DNA from: Microbacterium oxydans
Lineage (GTDB): Bacteria > Actinomycetota > Actinomycetes > Actinomycetales > Microbacteriaceae
Direction of reading: 5' to 3'
Assembly (NCBI RefSeq): GCF_006540085.1
Contig: NZ_BJOG01000009.1
Span: 186,001-250,000 of the forward strand
Length of the DNA: 64,000 nucleotides
Shown here: positions 38,955-48,464 of the stretch, piece by piece
Layout: each line of letters starts with the position of its first letter
How positions within the stretch are numbered: the stretch's first letter is position 1
Translations under genes and position numbers: made by a program
Notes under the pieces: model-generated
Told to the model about the DNA's origin: nothing
Seen by the model: the letters and a program-made list of their open reading frames with translations, nothing else
The model's database searches: none

Positions 38955-40946
38955 TCAATCCGCGCGCGGCTGCGGGGCGGGGTCCGGGTCGTTCGGGCCG
39001 TCTTCCAACGCGGCATCGACAACGGCATCCACTTCCGCGGGAGGGATGATGTCGATCGCCTCGGTCGCAGCCTCATATACCTCGGCCAACGTGTCGTCGA
39101 CGGTGTCCTCGTCGATCCAGGCGAGGTCGTCCTCCGAGTGGTCGTACTCGACAGGCACGAGGGCGAAGTCGTCGCCGTACTCCTCGAGCCCGGCCATGAC
39201 GCTGTGGCGGACGGCGGCGCGGGCATACCGGTCGCGCAGGATCAGCGGATCCCGCCGCAGGTCCTTCATGAAGGCGATCATCATGAACGTCATGATGATC
39301 GCGAACGGCAGCGCCGCGATGATCGTCGCGTTCTGCAGCGACTGCAGCCCGCTGCCCTCCGATCCGCTCACGAGCAGCACCGCGGCGATCACGCCGACCA
39401 GCACTCCCCACACCACCGCGACCCACCGCGATGGCTCCGGGCGGCCCTGCTGGGACAGCGTGCCCATGACGAGTGAGGCGGAATCAGCACCGGTGATGAA
39501 GAAGATCGCGATGAGGAGGATGAGCACGATGCTGGTGATGAGCGGGAACGGCAGGTTCTCCAGCACCCCGAACAGCACCTCCTCCGGCGGGTCGACGGTG
39601 AGGCCTGCGCCGTCCATCTGCTGCTGGATCGCCGTCGTGCCGAAGATCGCGAACCACACGAGCGAGATGGCGGAAGGCACCACGATGACGACCGACACGA
39701 ACTGACGGAGCGTGCGCCCGCGGGAGATCTTCGCGATGAACATGCCGACGAACGGCGACCAGGAGATCCACCACGCCCAGTAGAAGATCGTCCAGCTCGA
39801 CAGGAAGGCCTGCGCGGTCTCACCCTGCGACGCGGAGCGGCCGATCATGGTCGGCAGATCGCCGATGAACTGCACGGCGACCGACGGGATCACGTTGAGG
39901 ATCAGCAGCGTCGGACCGACGAAGAACACGAAGAAGGCGAGCAGGATCGCGACCACGGCGTTGATGTTCGACAGTGCGCGGATGCCCTTCGAGACTCCGG
40001 ACACCGCGGAGGCGATGAAGCAGGCTGTGAGCACCGCGATCACCGCGATGAGGATGCCGTTGCCGAGTGGGCCGATGCCGCTGACGAGCTCGACACCGTG
40101 ACCGATCTGCAGCGCTCCGAGTCCGAGGGAGGCTGCCGTGCCGAACAACGTCACGATGATGGAGAAGATGTCGATCGTGCGGCCTACCGGACCCGTGGTG
40201 CGGTTCTCGCCGAGCAGCGGAGCGAAGATCGAGGAGATCAGCGGCGTGCGGCCGCGGCGGTAGGCGCCGTACGCGATGGCTCCACCGACGAGCGCGTAGA
40301 ACGCCCAGGCCTGCGGACCCCAGTGATAGAGCACCTGGGTCTGCGCGGTGTGCATGGCCTCGAGGGTGTTCGCCTCGACGGTGCCGGGCGGCGGGTTCTC
40401 GAAGAACGTCAGCGGCTCAGCGGCACCCCAGAACACCAGGCCGATGCCCATGCCGGCCGCGAAGAGCATGGAGATCCACGAGAACATCGAGAACTCGGGC
40501 TCCTCGTCGTCACGGCCGAGCGGGATGCGCCCGTACTTGCTGAAGCCGACGAACAGCATGAACACGAGGATGATCGTGGCGATCGTCGTGAAGAAGAAGC
40601 CGAAGTACTCCACCACCCAGGCGAGGACCGTGCTCGTGGTGCCGGCGAGGTTGTCGCCCGCGAACACACCCCAGGCGATGAAGCCGAGGGCGAACGCGGC
40701 GGCGACACCGAAGACGAGCGGGTCGGTGCGGTAGGTGCGCCCCGTCTCCTCGACCGAGACACCGGGAACGAGCGCCGGGTGCACGCTGCGCGGCGGGACG
40801 GTCGTGATGTCGCGGACGATCTTGCGGGCAGTCTCCGAAGCCTTGGCCGGGAGGCGGTTGGCACCGGTTCCGACTGTGTCCGTGCGCGGACGCGGAGGGT
40901 TCGATCCTGCGGAGCGTTCGTCGGGCTTCTCGTCAGGAGTGTCCAT
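38955..40946 (-). CDS. BCCT family transporter (betaine/choline/carnitine)
   Basis: About 663 residues with 12 helices. Family hallmarks: DPLVFGVAAAFALGFIAWGVF, GRIPLGRDDEEPEFSMFSWISMLFAAGMGIGLVFWGAAEPL (the MGIGxxxxGxxEP substrate segment), and TIFYWAWWISWSPFVGMFIAKISRGRTLRQF (the WxxWWxxWxPF box). Hydrophilic N-terminal tail of about 60 residues and an acidic C-terminal tail (YDHSEDDLAWIDEDTVDDTLAEVYEAA), which in BetP-like carriers takes part in osmosensing. Probably imports compatible solutes by sodium symport. ATG 40946 is favoured by position; no strong ribosome site. Confidence 0.93.
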   Translation of the reverse strand: MDTPDEKPDERSAGSNPPRPRTDTVGTGANRLPAKASETARKIVRDITTVPPRSVHPALVPGVSVEETGRTYRTDPLVFGVAAAFALGFIAWGVFAGDNLAGTTSTVLAWVVEYFGFFFTTIATIILVFMLFVGFSKYGRIPLGRDDEEPEFSMFSWISMLFAAGMGIGLVFWGAAEPLTFFENPPPGTVEANTLEAMHTAQTQVLYHWGPQAWAFYALVGGAIAYGAYRRGRTPLISSIFAPLLGENRTTGPVGRTIDIFSIIVTLFGTAASLGLGALQIGHGVELVSGIGPLGNGILIAVIAVLTACFIASAVSGVSKGIRALSNINAVVAILLAFFVFFVGPTLLILNVIPSVAVQFIGDLPTMIGRSASQGETAQAFLSSWTIFYWAWWISWSPFVGMFIAKISRGRTLRQFVSVVIVVPSAISLVWFAIFGTTAIQQQMDGAGLTVDPPEEVLFGVLENLPFPLITSIVLILLIAIFFITGADSASLVMGTLSQQGRPEPSRWVAVVWGVLVGVIAAVLLVSGSEGSGLQSLQNATIIAALPFAIIMTFMMIAFMKDLRRDPLILRDRYARAAVRHSVMAGLEEYGDDFALVPVEYDHSEDDLAWIDEDTVDDTLAEVYEAATEAIDIIPPAEVDAVVDAALEDGPNDPDPAPQPRAD

Positions 40947-41030
40947 GAGAGTCCATTTTGTCATGCGAGGTATCCGGCCGCGTCGGGGCCGAAACCCAGA
41001 GGGTCCGCGCGAACCGCGGCGCGTCGGGCA

Positions 41031-41079
41031 GCGACGCGCCGGGCGGACGCTGCCTGCTCTGGGTTTTCGGGCGCGTCGC
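41031..41079 (-). terminator. Hairpin downstream of ABC1 kinase gene
   Basis: GCGACGCGCC (41031-41040) pairs perfectly with 41070-41079. A second, overlapping pairing joins GAAACCCAGAG near 40991 with CTCTGGGTTTTC near 41058. It lies between the ABC1 stop (41082) and the BCCT start and could end the former transcript. Confidence 0.55.
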
Positions 41080-41081
41080 AG

Positions 41082-42776
41082 CTAGCGCGAGCGGCGCCCC
41101 CCGAACAGCGAGTGCAGCAGCGGGAGGGCGGAGACACAGACCAGGGTGATTCCCAGGGGCGGCACCGACGGCACGAGCAGCGCACCGCCGACCAGGAACG
41201 CCGCGAACAGGACGCCGGAGCCGATGCGGCGCGCGATGCCCTCGAGCCGGTCCAGGCGACGTTCGAGTCGTGAGGTGTCGAAGGTGACGTTGCCGTCGTC
41301 GAGGCGCGTGATGATCTTGTCGATGCGGCCGGGCAACGCCCAGGTCGTGGACATCGTGCCCATCGCCTGGTTCGCGAAGGCCTGCACGATGTTGCCGCTC
41401 TCGTCGCGAAGCAGACGGCCGGCGTAGGGCTCTGCCGCATCCCACACGTTGAACGCGGGATCGAGACCGCTGCACATGCCGGAGGTCAGTGAGACGGCAC
41501 GGATGAGCAGCAGCATGTTCTCGGGCAGCTGGAGCGGGAGCGAGCGCACCATGTCGCCGAACTCCTCGGCGAAGTCACGGAACTCGCGCGGATCGACCTT
41601 GCTCAACTCAGCGAACCCCATGCCGCCGAAACGGGCGAACAACGTGGTGAGCGCGCGCTCGAGCTCGGCCGTGTCGGCGGAAGGCAGCAGCACGCCGATC
41701 TCCTGCGCGGCGGCGACGAGGCCACGACTGTCTCGGGCGGCCACCGCGATCAGGAGTGTGCGCAATCCATCGCGGAGGCTCGCGGGGATCTCGGCCATCA
41801 TGCCGAAGTCGATGAACGTGAGGCGGAAACCGCGCCCCGTGCCGCCCTCGACCACCGGCGAAGGCGTGACGAAGATGTTGCCGGGGTGGGGGTCGGCATG
41901 CACGAAACTGTGCGTGAACACCTGATCGAACATGACCTCGGCGAACACCGCGGCGACCTCGGACGGATCGATTCCGGCGGCGCGGAGGGCCTCGATGTCG
42001 TTGATCTTGATGGCCGTGACGTCCGAGAGAGTCAGCACCCGACGGGTCGAGCGCTCCCAGACGATCTCCGGGGTGTCGACGCGGGGATCGGCGGCGAAGT
42101 TCTCGCGGAAGCGTTCCGCGCTCGCGGCCTCGTGCAGGTAGTCGATCTCCTCGAGGCTGGTCGCGGCGAACTCCTCCACGAGCGCGGGCGCATCCACCCG
42201 GTCGGCGACGATGCGCACGCGCGTCAGCCACCGCGCGACCCGGCGGAGCGCCGCGAGGTCGACCGCCACGATCTCATCGATGCCGGGGCGCTGGACCTTG
42301 ACTACGACCTCGCCGAGCCCGGTGTCTGCCGCATCGAGCGCCGACAGTCGGGCGCGATGCACCTGCCCGAGGGAAGCCGCCGCGACGGGGTTCTCATCGA
42401 ACCAGGCATAGGCACGTTCGAGCGGGATCCCGAGCTCGGCTTCGGCGAGCGCACGGATCGCCGGCGTGGGCACGGGCGGAACCTCGTCCTGCAGCCCCTC
42501 GAGCTCCTTCGTGATCTCCGGCGGCAGCACGTCGAGGCGCGACGACATGAACTGTCCCACCTTGATCATGAGTCCGCCGAGTTCCACGGCGAGCACATGG
42601 AACCGACGAGCGAACGTCTGCATCCGCTGACCGCGTGTCCGCTCCGCGATTCGGCTCATGCCGAAGCGGGGCAGGACGAGTTCGAACCACCAGATCTTGA
42701 AGAACTCGCGACCGGCGAACGACAGGATGCGACGGTACCTGGCGCGGTGCACGCCGTGTGCCGCAGCATCCGTCAT
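41082..42776 (-). CDS. ABC1/UbiB/AarF family kinase-like protein
   Basis: A 564-residue protein. Residues about 60-330 form the UbiB kinase-like domain: the KxGQ motif in GGLMIKVGQFMSSRLDVLPPEITKELEGLQDEVPP, AAASLGQVHRARL (Ala-rich loop), VVVKVQRPGI (lysine), EEIDYLHEAASAERFRENF, and FVHADPHPGNIFV plus FIDFGMMAEI (catalytic and metal acids). Two transmembrane helices at the C-terminus (IGSGVLFAAFLVGGALLVPSVPPLGITLVCVSALPLL) anchor it. Members act in isoprenoid lipid/quinone metabolism; specific role here unknown. Confidence 0.9.
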   Translation of the reverse strand: MTDAAAHGVHRARYRRILSFAGREFFKIWWFELVLPRFGMSRIAERTRGQRMQTFARRFHVLAVELGGLMIKVGQFMSSRLDVLPPEITKELEGLQDEVPPVPTPAIRALAEAELGIPLERAYAWFDENPVAAASLGQVHRARLSALDAADTGLGEVVVKVQRPGIDEIVAVDLAALRRVARWLTRVRIVADRVDAPALVEEFAATSLEEIDYLHEAASAERFRENFAADPRVDTPEIVWERSTRRVLTLSDVTAIKINDIEALRAAGIDPSEVAAVFAEVMFDQVFTHSFVHADPHPGNIFVTPSPVVEGGTGRGFRLTFIDFGMMAEIPASLRDGLRTLLIAVAARDSRGLVAAAQEIGVLLPSADTAELERALTTLFARFGGMGFAELSKVDPREFRDFAEEFGDMVRSLPLQLPENMLLLIRAVSLTSGMCSGLDPAFNVWDAAEPYAGRLLRDESGNIVQAFANQAMGTMSTTWALPGRIDKIITRLDDGNVTFDTSRLERRLDRLEGIARRIGSGVLFAAFLVGGALLVPSVPPLGITLVCVSALPLLHSLFGGRRSR

Positions 42777-42821
42777 CGCGTGGTCCCTTCGCAGACCCCC
42801 ACCCGATGCCGCACTGCGCGG

Positions 42822-43457
42822 TCAGTCCTGCGCGAGGATCGTGTACAGCTTACGGCGGGCCTCGTCGAGGACCTCGATCGTCTGCTGCACCTGCTCGGCG
42901 GACCCGCTGCGACCCACCTGGGCAGCCGCGGCGGCGAGGTCGACGCCCGCCTTCGGCAGCGCGTGGAAGCGGGCGTTGTCGCGCTGACCGTCCTTGCCGT
43001 TCGACGAGACCCAGGGGGCTGGGGTCTCCGAGCTCTCGTCGGCGACCGCGCGGCCGGCTTCGGTGAGCGAGTAGGTCTTGCGGCCGTTCTGCTCCTCCGC
43101 CTCGATCAGCCCTTCGTCGGCGAGCAGCTGCAGCGTCGGGTACACGGAACCGGCGCTCGGCTTCCACGTGCCGCCGCTGCGCTCGGCGATCTCGTTGATG
43201 ATCTGGTAACCGTGCATCGGCTTCTCGGCCAGCAGGGAGAGCACGGCAGTGCGGACGTCACCGCGGGCCATGCGCGAACCACCGGAGGGGCGGGACTCGA
43301 AGGACTTACGGAGCTGATCCATCGCCTCGAAGATCGCGGATGCCGGGCCACCGGAGCCGGCGCCGAAGCCGGGTCCGCCGAACAACCCGCCGGATCCGCC
43401 GCTGCTGCCGGAACCGCCGTTGCCGCCGAACGGGTTGGAGGGGAATGCGTTGCTCAT
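42822..43457 (-). CDS. PadR family transcriptional regulator with glycine-rich N-terminus
   Basis: A 211-residue protein. The first 45 residues are Gly/Ser-rich (NPFGGNGGSGSSGGSGGLFGGPGFG). The PadR winged helix spans about 60-140: GDVRTAVLSLLAEKPMHGYQIINEIAERSGGTWKPSAGSVYPTLQLLADEGLIEAEEQNGRKTYSLTEAGR. A helical C-terminal dimerisation region follows. AGGAGG precedes the ATG. A perfect palindrome lies 34 bases upstream, implying autoregulation. The ABC1 gene 45 bases downstream is probably cotranscribed. Confidence 0.9.
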   Translation of the reverse strand: MSNAFPSNPFGGNGGSGSSGGSGGLFGGPGFGAGSGGPASAIFEAMDQLRKSFESRPSGGSRMARGDVRTAVLSLLAEKPMHGYQIINEIAERSGGTWKPSAGSVYPTLQLLADEGLIEAEEQNGRKTYSLTEAGRAVADESSETPAPWVSSNGKDGQRDNARFHALPKAGVDLAAAAAQVGRSGSAEQVQQTIEVLDEARRKLYTILAQD

Positions 43458-43490
43458 GATGACCTCCTGCTGTAGGTGTGAACGATACTC

Positions 43491-43504
43491 AACGATATAT
43501 CGTT
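43491..43504. promoter_or_regulatory. PadR-type operator
   Basis: AACGATATATCGTT is a perfect 14-bp palindrome; a further half-site AACGATAC lies at 43481-43488. ATAT-centred palindromes are characteristic PadR sites. It is just upstream of the PadR gene start (43457). Confidence 0.75.
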
Positions 43505-43658
43505 AACCCTGGGCGTGGGGTGGGAGTCTTCGATCGTTCGACCCGTGGATGACTTCCACCTGTTGCGCACCACACGCCCGGCCGTCGCGCAAGCCCGGTG
43601 ACGCACACAGGAAGACGTGGTTAGCTCTGGGAGTTGTCGACTTGGGGGAGTGAGACGT

Positions 43659-45293
43659 TTGTCACAGAGTGATCGACCGGAGATGAGCAGCAGCGACGCG
43701 GGCACCATCCGTGTGAGCGTGATCGTACCGGTGTGGCGACCTGGCCCCTCGTTCGACGATCTCATCGCGTCACTCGATCGCCAGAGTCTTGGCACTGCGT
43801 CGTTCGAAGTGCTTCTGTGCGACGACGGATCCGGCGAGCCCACCTCTGCTCGGCTGGCCGACATCGCCCGCGACCGCCCCCACGTACGCGTGCTGTCGCT
43901 GGCGCACTCCGGGTGGCCCGGCATGCCGCGCAACCACGGCGTCGATGCGGCTCGCGGGACGTACGTGCAGTTCGTCGATCAGGACGACTATCTGTTCGAC
44001 CGTGCACTCGAGAAGCTGTGCGACTACGCCGACCTGCACTCCTCCGATGTGATCATCGGCAAGGAGGTGGGCATCGGCCGCCGCCTTCCGAGTCGGATCT
44101 TCAGCCACGACATCCCGGATGCGGTCCTCGGAACCGACCCGCTGCTCGAGATGCTGACACCGCACAAGATGTTCCGCACCTCTTTCCTTCGGGCCAACGG
44201 CATCCGCTTCCCCGAGGGCAAGGTGCGGCTGGAAGACCATCTCTTCGTGATGCAGGCGTACTTCGCGGCGTCGAGGATCTCGGTCCTGGCGAGCGAGCCG
44301 TGCTACGCCTGGGTCAAGGAGCCGGGCAGCGCGAGCTCTTCGCGCATCGACCCGGAGTCGTACTTCCCGCATCTCGAAACGGTGCTCGACCTCGTCGAAG
44401 CGCACACCGAGCCGGGAAAGCTGCGCGATCGCCTTCTGCGGCACTGGTTCCGAGGCAAGATCCTCAAGCGGCTCTCGGGCCGACAGATGGCCAGGTACCC
44501 CGACGACTACCGTGAACGCCTGCTCGATGTGGTCACGCCCCTGACGCAGGAGCATTTCGGACCCGGCGTCGATGCCGGCCTGGGATTCCCGCATCGGATC
44601 CGCGCCGCTCTGCTGCGCGCCGGGCGACGTGACGACCTGTTGGAGCTCGCGCGTTTCGAATCCGAGATCACCTGTCGCGCCGTCGTGACCGAGGTGCACT
44701 GGTCTCGCGGTGGCGGTCTGCACTTCACGATCCGCGTGACCCTCACGAGGAGCGGCCAGGACGCGTTCGTCTTCGCATCCGCGGTCGAAGAGTCGACGGA
44801 CGCCGAGTCCGGATCCGCACGCCCCAAGAAGGTGACGCGACTCATCTCGCTCCCGGCCTCGACGACCGAGGGACTCCCGGAGAACCTCGTGGTCGCCAAC
44901 CGCGAGCTGCGCAACGACCGGGTTGACCTCTTCCTCCGCGACCGCGACACCGGTGCCGAGCGCCGTCTCGGAGGTCGACTTCCCCGCAAGCTCGACTCCG
45001 CCCGCGTGGCGATCGACCCCGTGAAGGTGTTCGGTCCCGACGACGACTCCCGCGGAGGCGCGCTGACCGTGAAGGTCCGACATGCGGGGTGGACTTTCGA
45101 GACCCCGCTCGAAGCCTCCCCTACCGTGCTTGCCCGCGCCGGACGGTCGCCGCTCCTCGCGGGCCGCTCCTGCACCCTCGTGGCGACCGACCAGGGCACG
45201 GTCGAACTGCACCGCGAGTGGCCCGGCGGCCGGCTGAAGGACCTCGCCGGACGTGCTGTCCGCCGCGTGCGCGCCCTCACGAGGAAGAGCTGA
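43659..45293 (+). CDS. Glycosyltransferase family 2 protein
   Basis: About 544 residues. The GT-A domain (residues about 15-240) shows VSVIVPVWRPGPSFDDLIASLDRQSLGTASFEVLLCDDGS, then GMPRNHGVDAARGTYVQFVDQDDYLF (DxD-type metal site as DQDD) and MLTPHKMFRTSFLRANGIRFPEG, KVRLEDHLFVMQAYFAA (acceptor-side ED). The C-terminal half is beta-rich and lacks a recognised fold, resembling teichoic-acid or exopolysaccharide glycosyltransferase tails. TTG 43659 is chosen because GGGGGAG lies eight bases before it; ATG 43684 is the alternative. Isolated from other cell-wall genes. Confidence 0.87.
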   Translation: MSQSDRPEMSSSDAGTIRVSVIVPVWRPGPSFDDLIASLDRQSLGTASFEVLLCDDGSGEPTSARLADIARDRPHVRVLSLAHSGWPGMPRNHGVDAARGTYVQFVDQDDYLFDRALEKLCDYADLHSSDVIIGKEVGIGRRLPSRIFSHDIPDAVLGTDPLLEMLTPHKMFRTSFLRANGIRFPEGKVRLEDHLFVMQAYFAASRISVLASEPCYAWVKEPGSASSSRIDPESYFPHLETVLDLVEAHTEPGKLRDRLLRHWFRGKILKRLSGRQMARYPDDYRERLLDVVTPLTQEHFGPGVDAGLGFPHRIRAALLRAGRRDDLLELARFESEITCRAVVTEVHWSRGGGLHFTIRVTLTRSGQDAFVFASAVEESTDAESGSARPKKVTRLISLPASTTEGLPENLVVANRELRNDRVDLFLRDRDTGAERRLGGRLPRKLDSARVAIDPVKVFGPDDDSRGGALTVKVRHAGWTFETPLEASPTVLARAGRSPLLAGRSCTLVATDQGTVELHREWPGGRLKDLAGRAVRRVRALTRKS

Positions 45294-45369
45294 CTCGCAA
45301 GAGCTGACACGGACCGGCTGACGCCGCGCATCCGCACGCGCCCACCGCCGTCGACACACGCTCGCCGTG

Positions 45370-46590
45370 TCACTGGAGCGCCGCCCGCGCGACGGCGCGC
45401 ATCGCGGGAGTGATCGAGCCGAACGCGCTCGGCGACGAGAGCGCACAGAGACTCTCGACCACTCGCTGCACCGCTGACACGTCGCCTGACCGAGGCGACC
45501 ACTCGGAGAACCTTCCGTCGCCCTGCCCTTCCTCCACCGCAGCCTCACCGCGCGCGACGACGCCGACCAGCTCGTCGAAGGTCGAGGCGGATCCATCGGC
45601 GACGGCCAGGAGGGCGAGGGTCACGGCACGCGGCCAGGCGCTGGGGAACAGCCTCTCTCTCCCCAGCGCCCGCACGCCGTCGATGATCCGTAGGAATGCC
45701 CGCACCTCACCGTCCGCCAGCCCGCGTCCGAGGTTCGTGACCACGACATGCCCGCGCAGCCTGCGCACCGCTTTGGTCCGACGTGCGAGCGACGCGAGAG
45801 CATCGGCAGGGTCGGGAAGGCCCGGCGCCGCCGTGTCCGGCCAGTCGAGGGCGTCGACGGCATCGGAGACGATCGCGCGGGGCAGCCACCCATCGGTCGG
45901 ATCCTGATCGACACCATCGGGGCCGATCCGCCCGACGAGCATCCGGATGCCGGCCGTCGCCGACTCCGCGAACTCCGAGCCCGCCGGGGTCTCCTCGAAG
46001 GGCACCGGGTCGTTGAGCTCCGCGTCGTCGAGGTGCGCGAGGAGGGCGAGACGACGCACCGGGGAGAGCCCTTGGCACAATGCCGCCAGCGGTGAGAACG
46101 GACGGAGAGCATCGCCGCCGACCCCGCAAGCCGCAGGGTCGAGGCGCGGCTGCACCAGGCCGAACCGCTGGGCGAGCTCGAACCCCACGTGCTCTGCGCG
46201 GAATGCAGGTCGCTGTGTCTGCCAGCTTCCCACCGGCGACGGGAGCACCGGGACGGACTCCGCGTCGACGACGGTGACCCGCGGGTCGCCCATCCGTGTC
46301 GCGTAGGGCCCGCTGATCACCACGTCGACCACATCGGCGACACCGGGGACCGACACCTGCTGCGTCGGGGCCCGCCAGGGACACAGGTCGATGTGCAGCG
46401 ACCGACCCGCGTCCGCTTCGAACTCGGGCGCTTCCGGCTCGAGCCCGAGACTCAGCCGATAGGCCTCGATCAGCCAGTACGAGGGGGCATCCCGTGGCAC
46501 ACCGATGACGCGGGTGAGCTCGGGGCATCCTGAGACCGACATCTCGACATGAAGTGCCCACGTGACGTGGACGTGCTCGGAGAGTTTCAT
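45370..46590 (-). CDS. Hypothetical protein
   Basis: A 406-residue soluble protein (MKLSEHVHVTWALHVEMSVSGCPELTRVIGVPRDAPSYWLIEAYRLSLG...) with no signal peptide, membrane segment or catalytic motif that I recognise. The N-terminal 100 residues are beta-rich and faintly recall pRiA4b ORF-3-like domains; this is too weak to use as a call. The C-terminal 250 residues are helical (VRRLALLAHLDDAELNDPVPF, AVRRLRGHVVVTNLGRGLADGEVRAFLRIIDGV). TAGCGT lies seven bases before ATG 46590. Stands alone between the glycosyltransferase and panB. Confidence 0.65.
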   Translation of the reverse strand: MKLSEHVHVTWALHVEMSVSGCPELTRVIGVPRDAPSYWLIEAYRLSLGLEPEAPEFEADAGRSLHIDLCPWRAPTQQVSVPGVADVVDVVISGPYATRMGDPRVTVVDAESVPVLPSPVGSWQTQRPAFRAEHVGFELAQRFGLVQPRLDPAACGVGGDALRPFSPLAALCQGLSPVRRLALLAHLDDAELNDPVPFEETPAGSEFAESATAGIRMLVGRIGPDGVDQDPTDGWLPRAIVSDAVDALDWPDTAAPGLPDPADALASLARRTKAVRRLRGHVVVTNLGRGLADGEVRAFLRIIDGVRALGRERLFPSAWPRAVTLALLAVADGSASTFDELVGVVARGEAAVEEGQGDGRFSEWSPRSGDVSAVQRVVESLCALSSPSAFGSITPAMRAVARAALQ

Positions 46591-46713
46591 CCGCGCAACG
46601 CTAGGTCGTCCCCGGCATCGCCCCAGGACTCGAAGCCACCGATTGTCGAGAACTCGATGAAGCCGTCTTCGGTGCAGAAGAGTTGCGAACACGAGCCGTC
46701 GGCGGGGCGCGAA

Positions 46714-47583
46714 CTACCGGCGCGCGAGCAGCTCCTCGAGACGTGCGGCCTCCCCCTGCGCCATCGCGTATCCGTGCTCGGGCGCGGGGTAAGCGCCGCT
46801 GCGCACCTCCGATGCGTACGCCCCGACCCCCGCGATGGCGTCCGTCCGCAGCTCGGCATACCGCTTGACGAACCTGGCGGCCGACCCGTCGAAGAGTCCG
46901 AGCAGATCGTGGAAGACGAGCACCTGTCCGTCGGCCGCGCCACCCGCTCCGATACCGATCACGGGGACGTCCAGCAGCGGCATGAGCGCAGCCGTCACCT
47001 CGGACGGCACCGCCTCGACGACGATCATCGAGCACCCGGCATCCTGCAACGCGAGCGCATCCTCGATCACGGCCAGTGCGGCCTCGGCGGAGCGCCCCTG
47101 CGCACGGTAGCCCCCGAGCGCGGTGGCGGTCTGCGGCGTGAGCCCGACGTGCCCGACGACCGGGACGCCCGCCTGCACGAGCGCCCTGGCGCGCTGGACC
47201 GTCGTCCCGCCGCGCTCGATCTTCACGAGGTCGCAGCCGGCTTCCTTGATGAAGCGCTGCGCGGTCGCGATGGCGAGCTCGTCCGAGGCCTCGTACGAGC
47301 CGAAGGGCAGGTCGCCGACGAGGAGAGGCACTGTGAGCCCCCGCCGCACCGCCTTGGTCAGCATCAGCATCTCGTCGAGCGTGACCGGCACCGTGCTGTC
47401 GTAGCCCAGGACGGTCATCGCGGCCGAGTCGCCGACGAGCACCACGTCGACGCCGGCGGCCTCGACGATCTGTGCGCCCGGGTGGTCGTACGCGGTGACC
47501 ATGACGATGGGCTCACCGGCCGCCTTCTTCGCCCCGAGGGCGGCGAGGGTGACCTGGGTGCGGGGAGCGGCATGAGCGCTCAT
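46714..47583 (-). CDS. panB: 3-methyl-2-oxobutanoate hydroxymethyltransferase
   Basis: A 289-residue TIM-barrel enzyme that makes ketopantoate from 2-oxoisovalerate and methylene-tetrahydrofolate. MVTAYDHPGAQIVEAAGVDVVLVGDSAAMTVLGYDSTVPVTLDEML holds the metal-binding aspartates, VPLLVGDLPFGSYEASDELAI and GHVGLTPQT are diagnostic, and VEAVPSEVT carries the catalytic glutamate. The start overlaps the panC stop (ATGA). Last of three genes. Confidence 0.95.
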   Translation of the reverse strand: MSAHAAPRTQVTLAALGAKKAAGEPIVMVTAYDHPGAQIVEAAGVDVVLVGDSAAMTVLGYDSTVPVTLDEMLMLTKAVRRGLTVPLLVGDLPFGSYEASDELAIATAQRFIKEAGCDLVKIERGGTTVQRARALVQAGVPVVGHVGLTPQTATALGGYRAQGRSAEAALAVIEDALALQDAGCSMIVVEAVPSEVTAALMPLLDVPVIGIGAGGAADGQVLVFHDLLGLFDGSAARFVKRYAELRTDAIAGVGAYASEVRSGAYPAPEHGYAMAQGEAARLEELLARR

Positions 47584-48464
47584 GCGCTGACCTCCGTATC
47601 GGTTGTCGCCGAGGCATCGGCGACGTGCAGGACGTGGTTGTCGATCAGGCGGGCCGCCCCGATGTGTGCGGCGACCGCGAGCAGGGCGTCACGATCGACG
47701 CGGGCGAGAGGGCGCAGCGTCTCGGCATCTCGGAGCTCGAGGTACTCGGGGTCGATCCCGGCATCGGCGAGCACTCGTCGCGCCGCGGAGAGGATGCTCC
47801 CCGCGTTCGGATCGCCCGCCTCGAACACCGCAGCCCCGGCATCGAGCGCCCGGTTCAGAGCGGAGGCCTGCACGCGGGCCTCCGCGTCGAGGTAGACGTT
47901 CCTGGAGCTCATGGCGAGGCCGTCCGCTTCCCGCACGATCGGACAGGCGACGATCCGCACGTCGAGGTCGAGGTCCCGCACGACCCGGCGGACGACGAGC
48001 ACCTGCTGCGCATCCTTCTGCCCGAAGTACGCGGCGTCCGGTCGGACGATCCCGAACAGCTTGGTGACGACCGTGGCGACGCCGTCGAAGTGGTGCGCCC
48101 CACGACTCGCGCCATCGAGCACGTCGGTGAGACCGGCGACGTGGATGTTCGTCGCGAACCCGTCGGGGTAGATCTCGGACGCGGTGGGAGCGAAGAGGAT
48201 GTCGACGCCCGCGGCCTCCGCGAGTCCGGCGTCGCGGGCCTCGTCGCGCGGATACGCGCTGAGGTCTTCGTTGGCGCCGAACTGGGTCGGGTTGACGAAC
48301 AGCGACACGACGACGAGGTCGGACGCCTCGCGCGCGGCACGCATGAGGGAGAGATGGCCATCGTGGAAGGCGCCCATTGTGGGCACGAGGCCGATGGTCC
48401 CACCCGCGGCTCTGGCTTCTCGGATCGCGGCGCGGACCTCGCGGATCGTGCGGAGGATTCTCAT
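47580..48464 (-). CDS. panC: Pantoate-beta-alanine ligase
   Basis: A 294-residue nucleotidyltransferase-fold ligase joining pantoate and beta-alanine with ATP. Motifs: LVPTMGAFHDGHLSLMRAARE (HxGH-like site), VVVSLFVNPTQFGANEDLSAYPR, FGQKDAQQVLVVRRVVRDL and the KMSKS-equivalent GLAMSSRNVYLD. Overlaps genes on both sides by four bases. Confidence 0.95.
   Translation of the reverse strand: MRILRTIREVRAAIREARAAGGTIGLVPTMGAFHDGHLSLMRAAREASDLVVVSLFVNPTQFGANEDLSAYPRDEARDAGLAEAAGVDILFAPTASEIYPDGFATNIHVAGLTDVLDGASRGAHHFDGVATVVTKLFGIVRPDAAYFGQKDAQQVLVVRRVVRDLDLDVRIVACPIVREADGLAMSSRNVYLDAEARVQASALNRALDAGAAVFEAGDPNAGSILSAARRVLADAGIDPEYLELRDAETLRPLARVDRDALLAVAAHIGAARLIDNHVLHVADASATTDTEVSA

Noticed and set aside
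45286..45312. Direct repeat AAGAGCTGAC after the glycosyltransferase stop
   Set aside because: Two copies 15 bases apart only; too short to mean more than local slippage.
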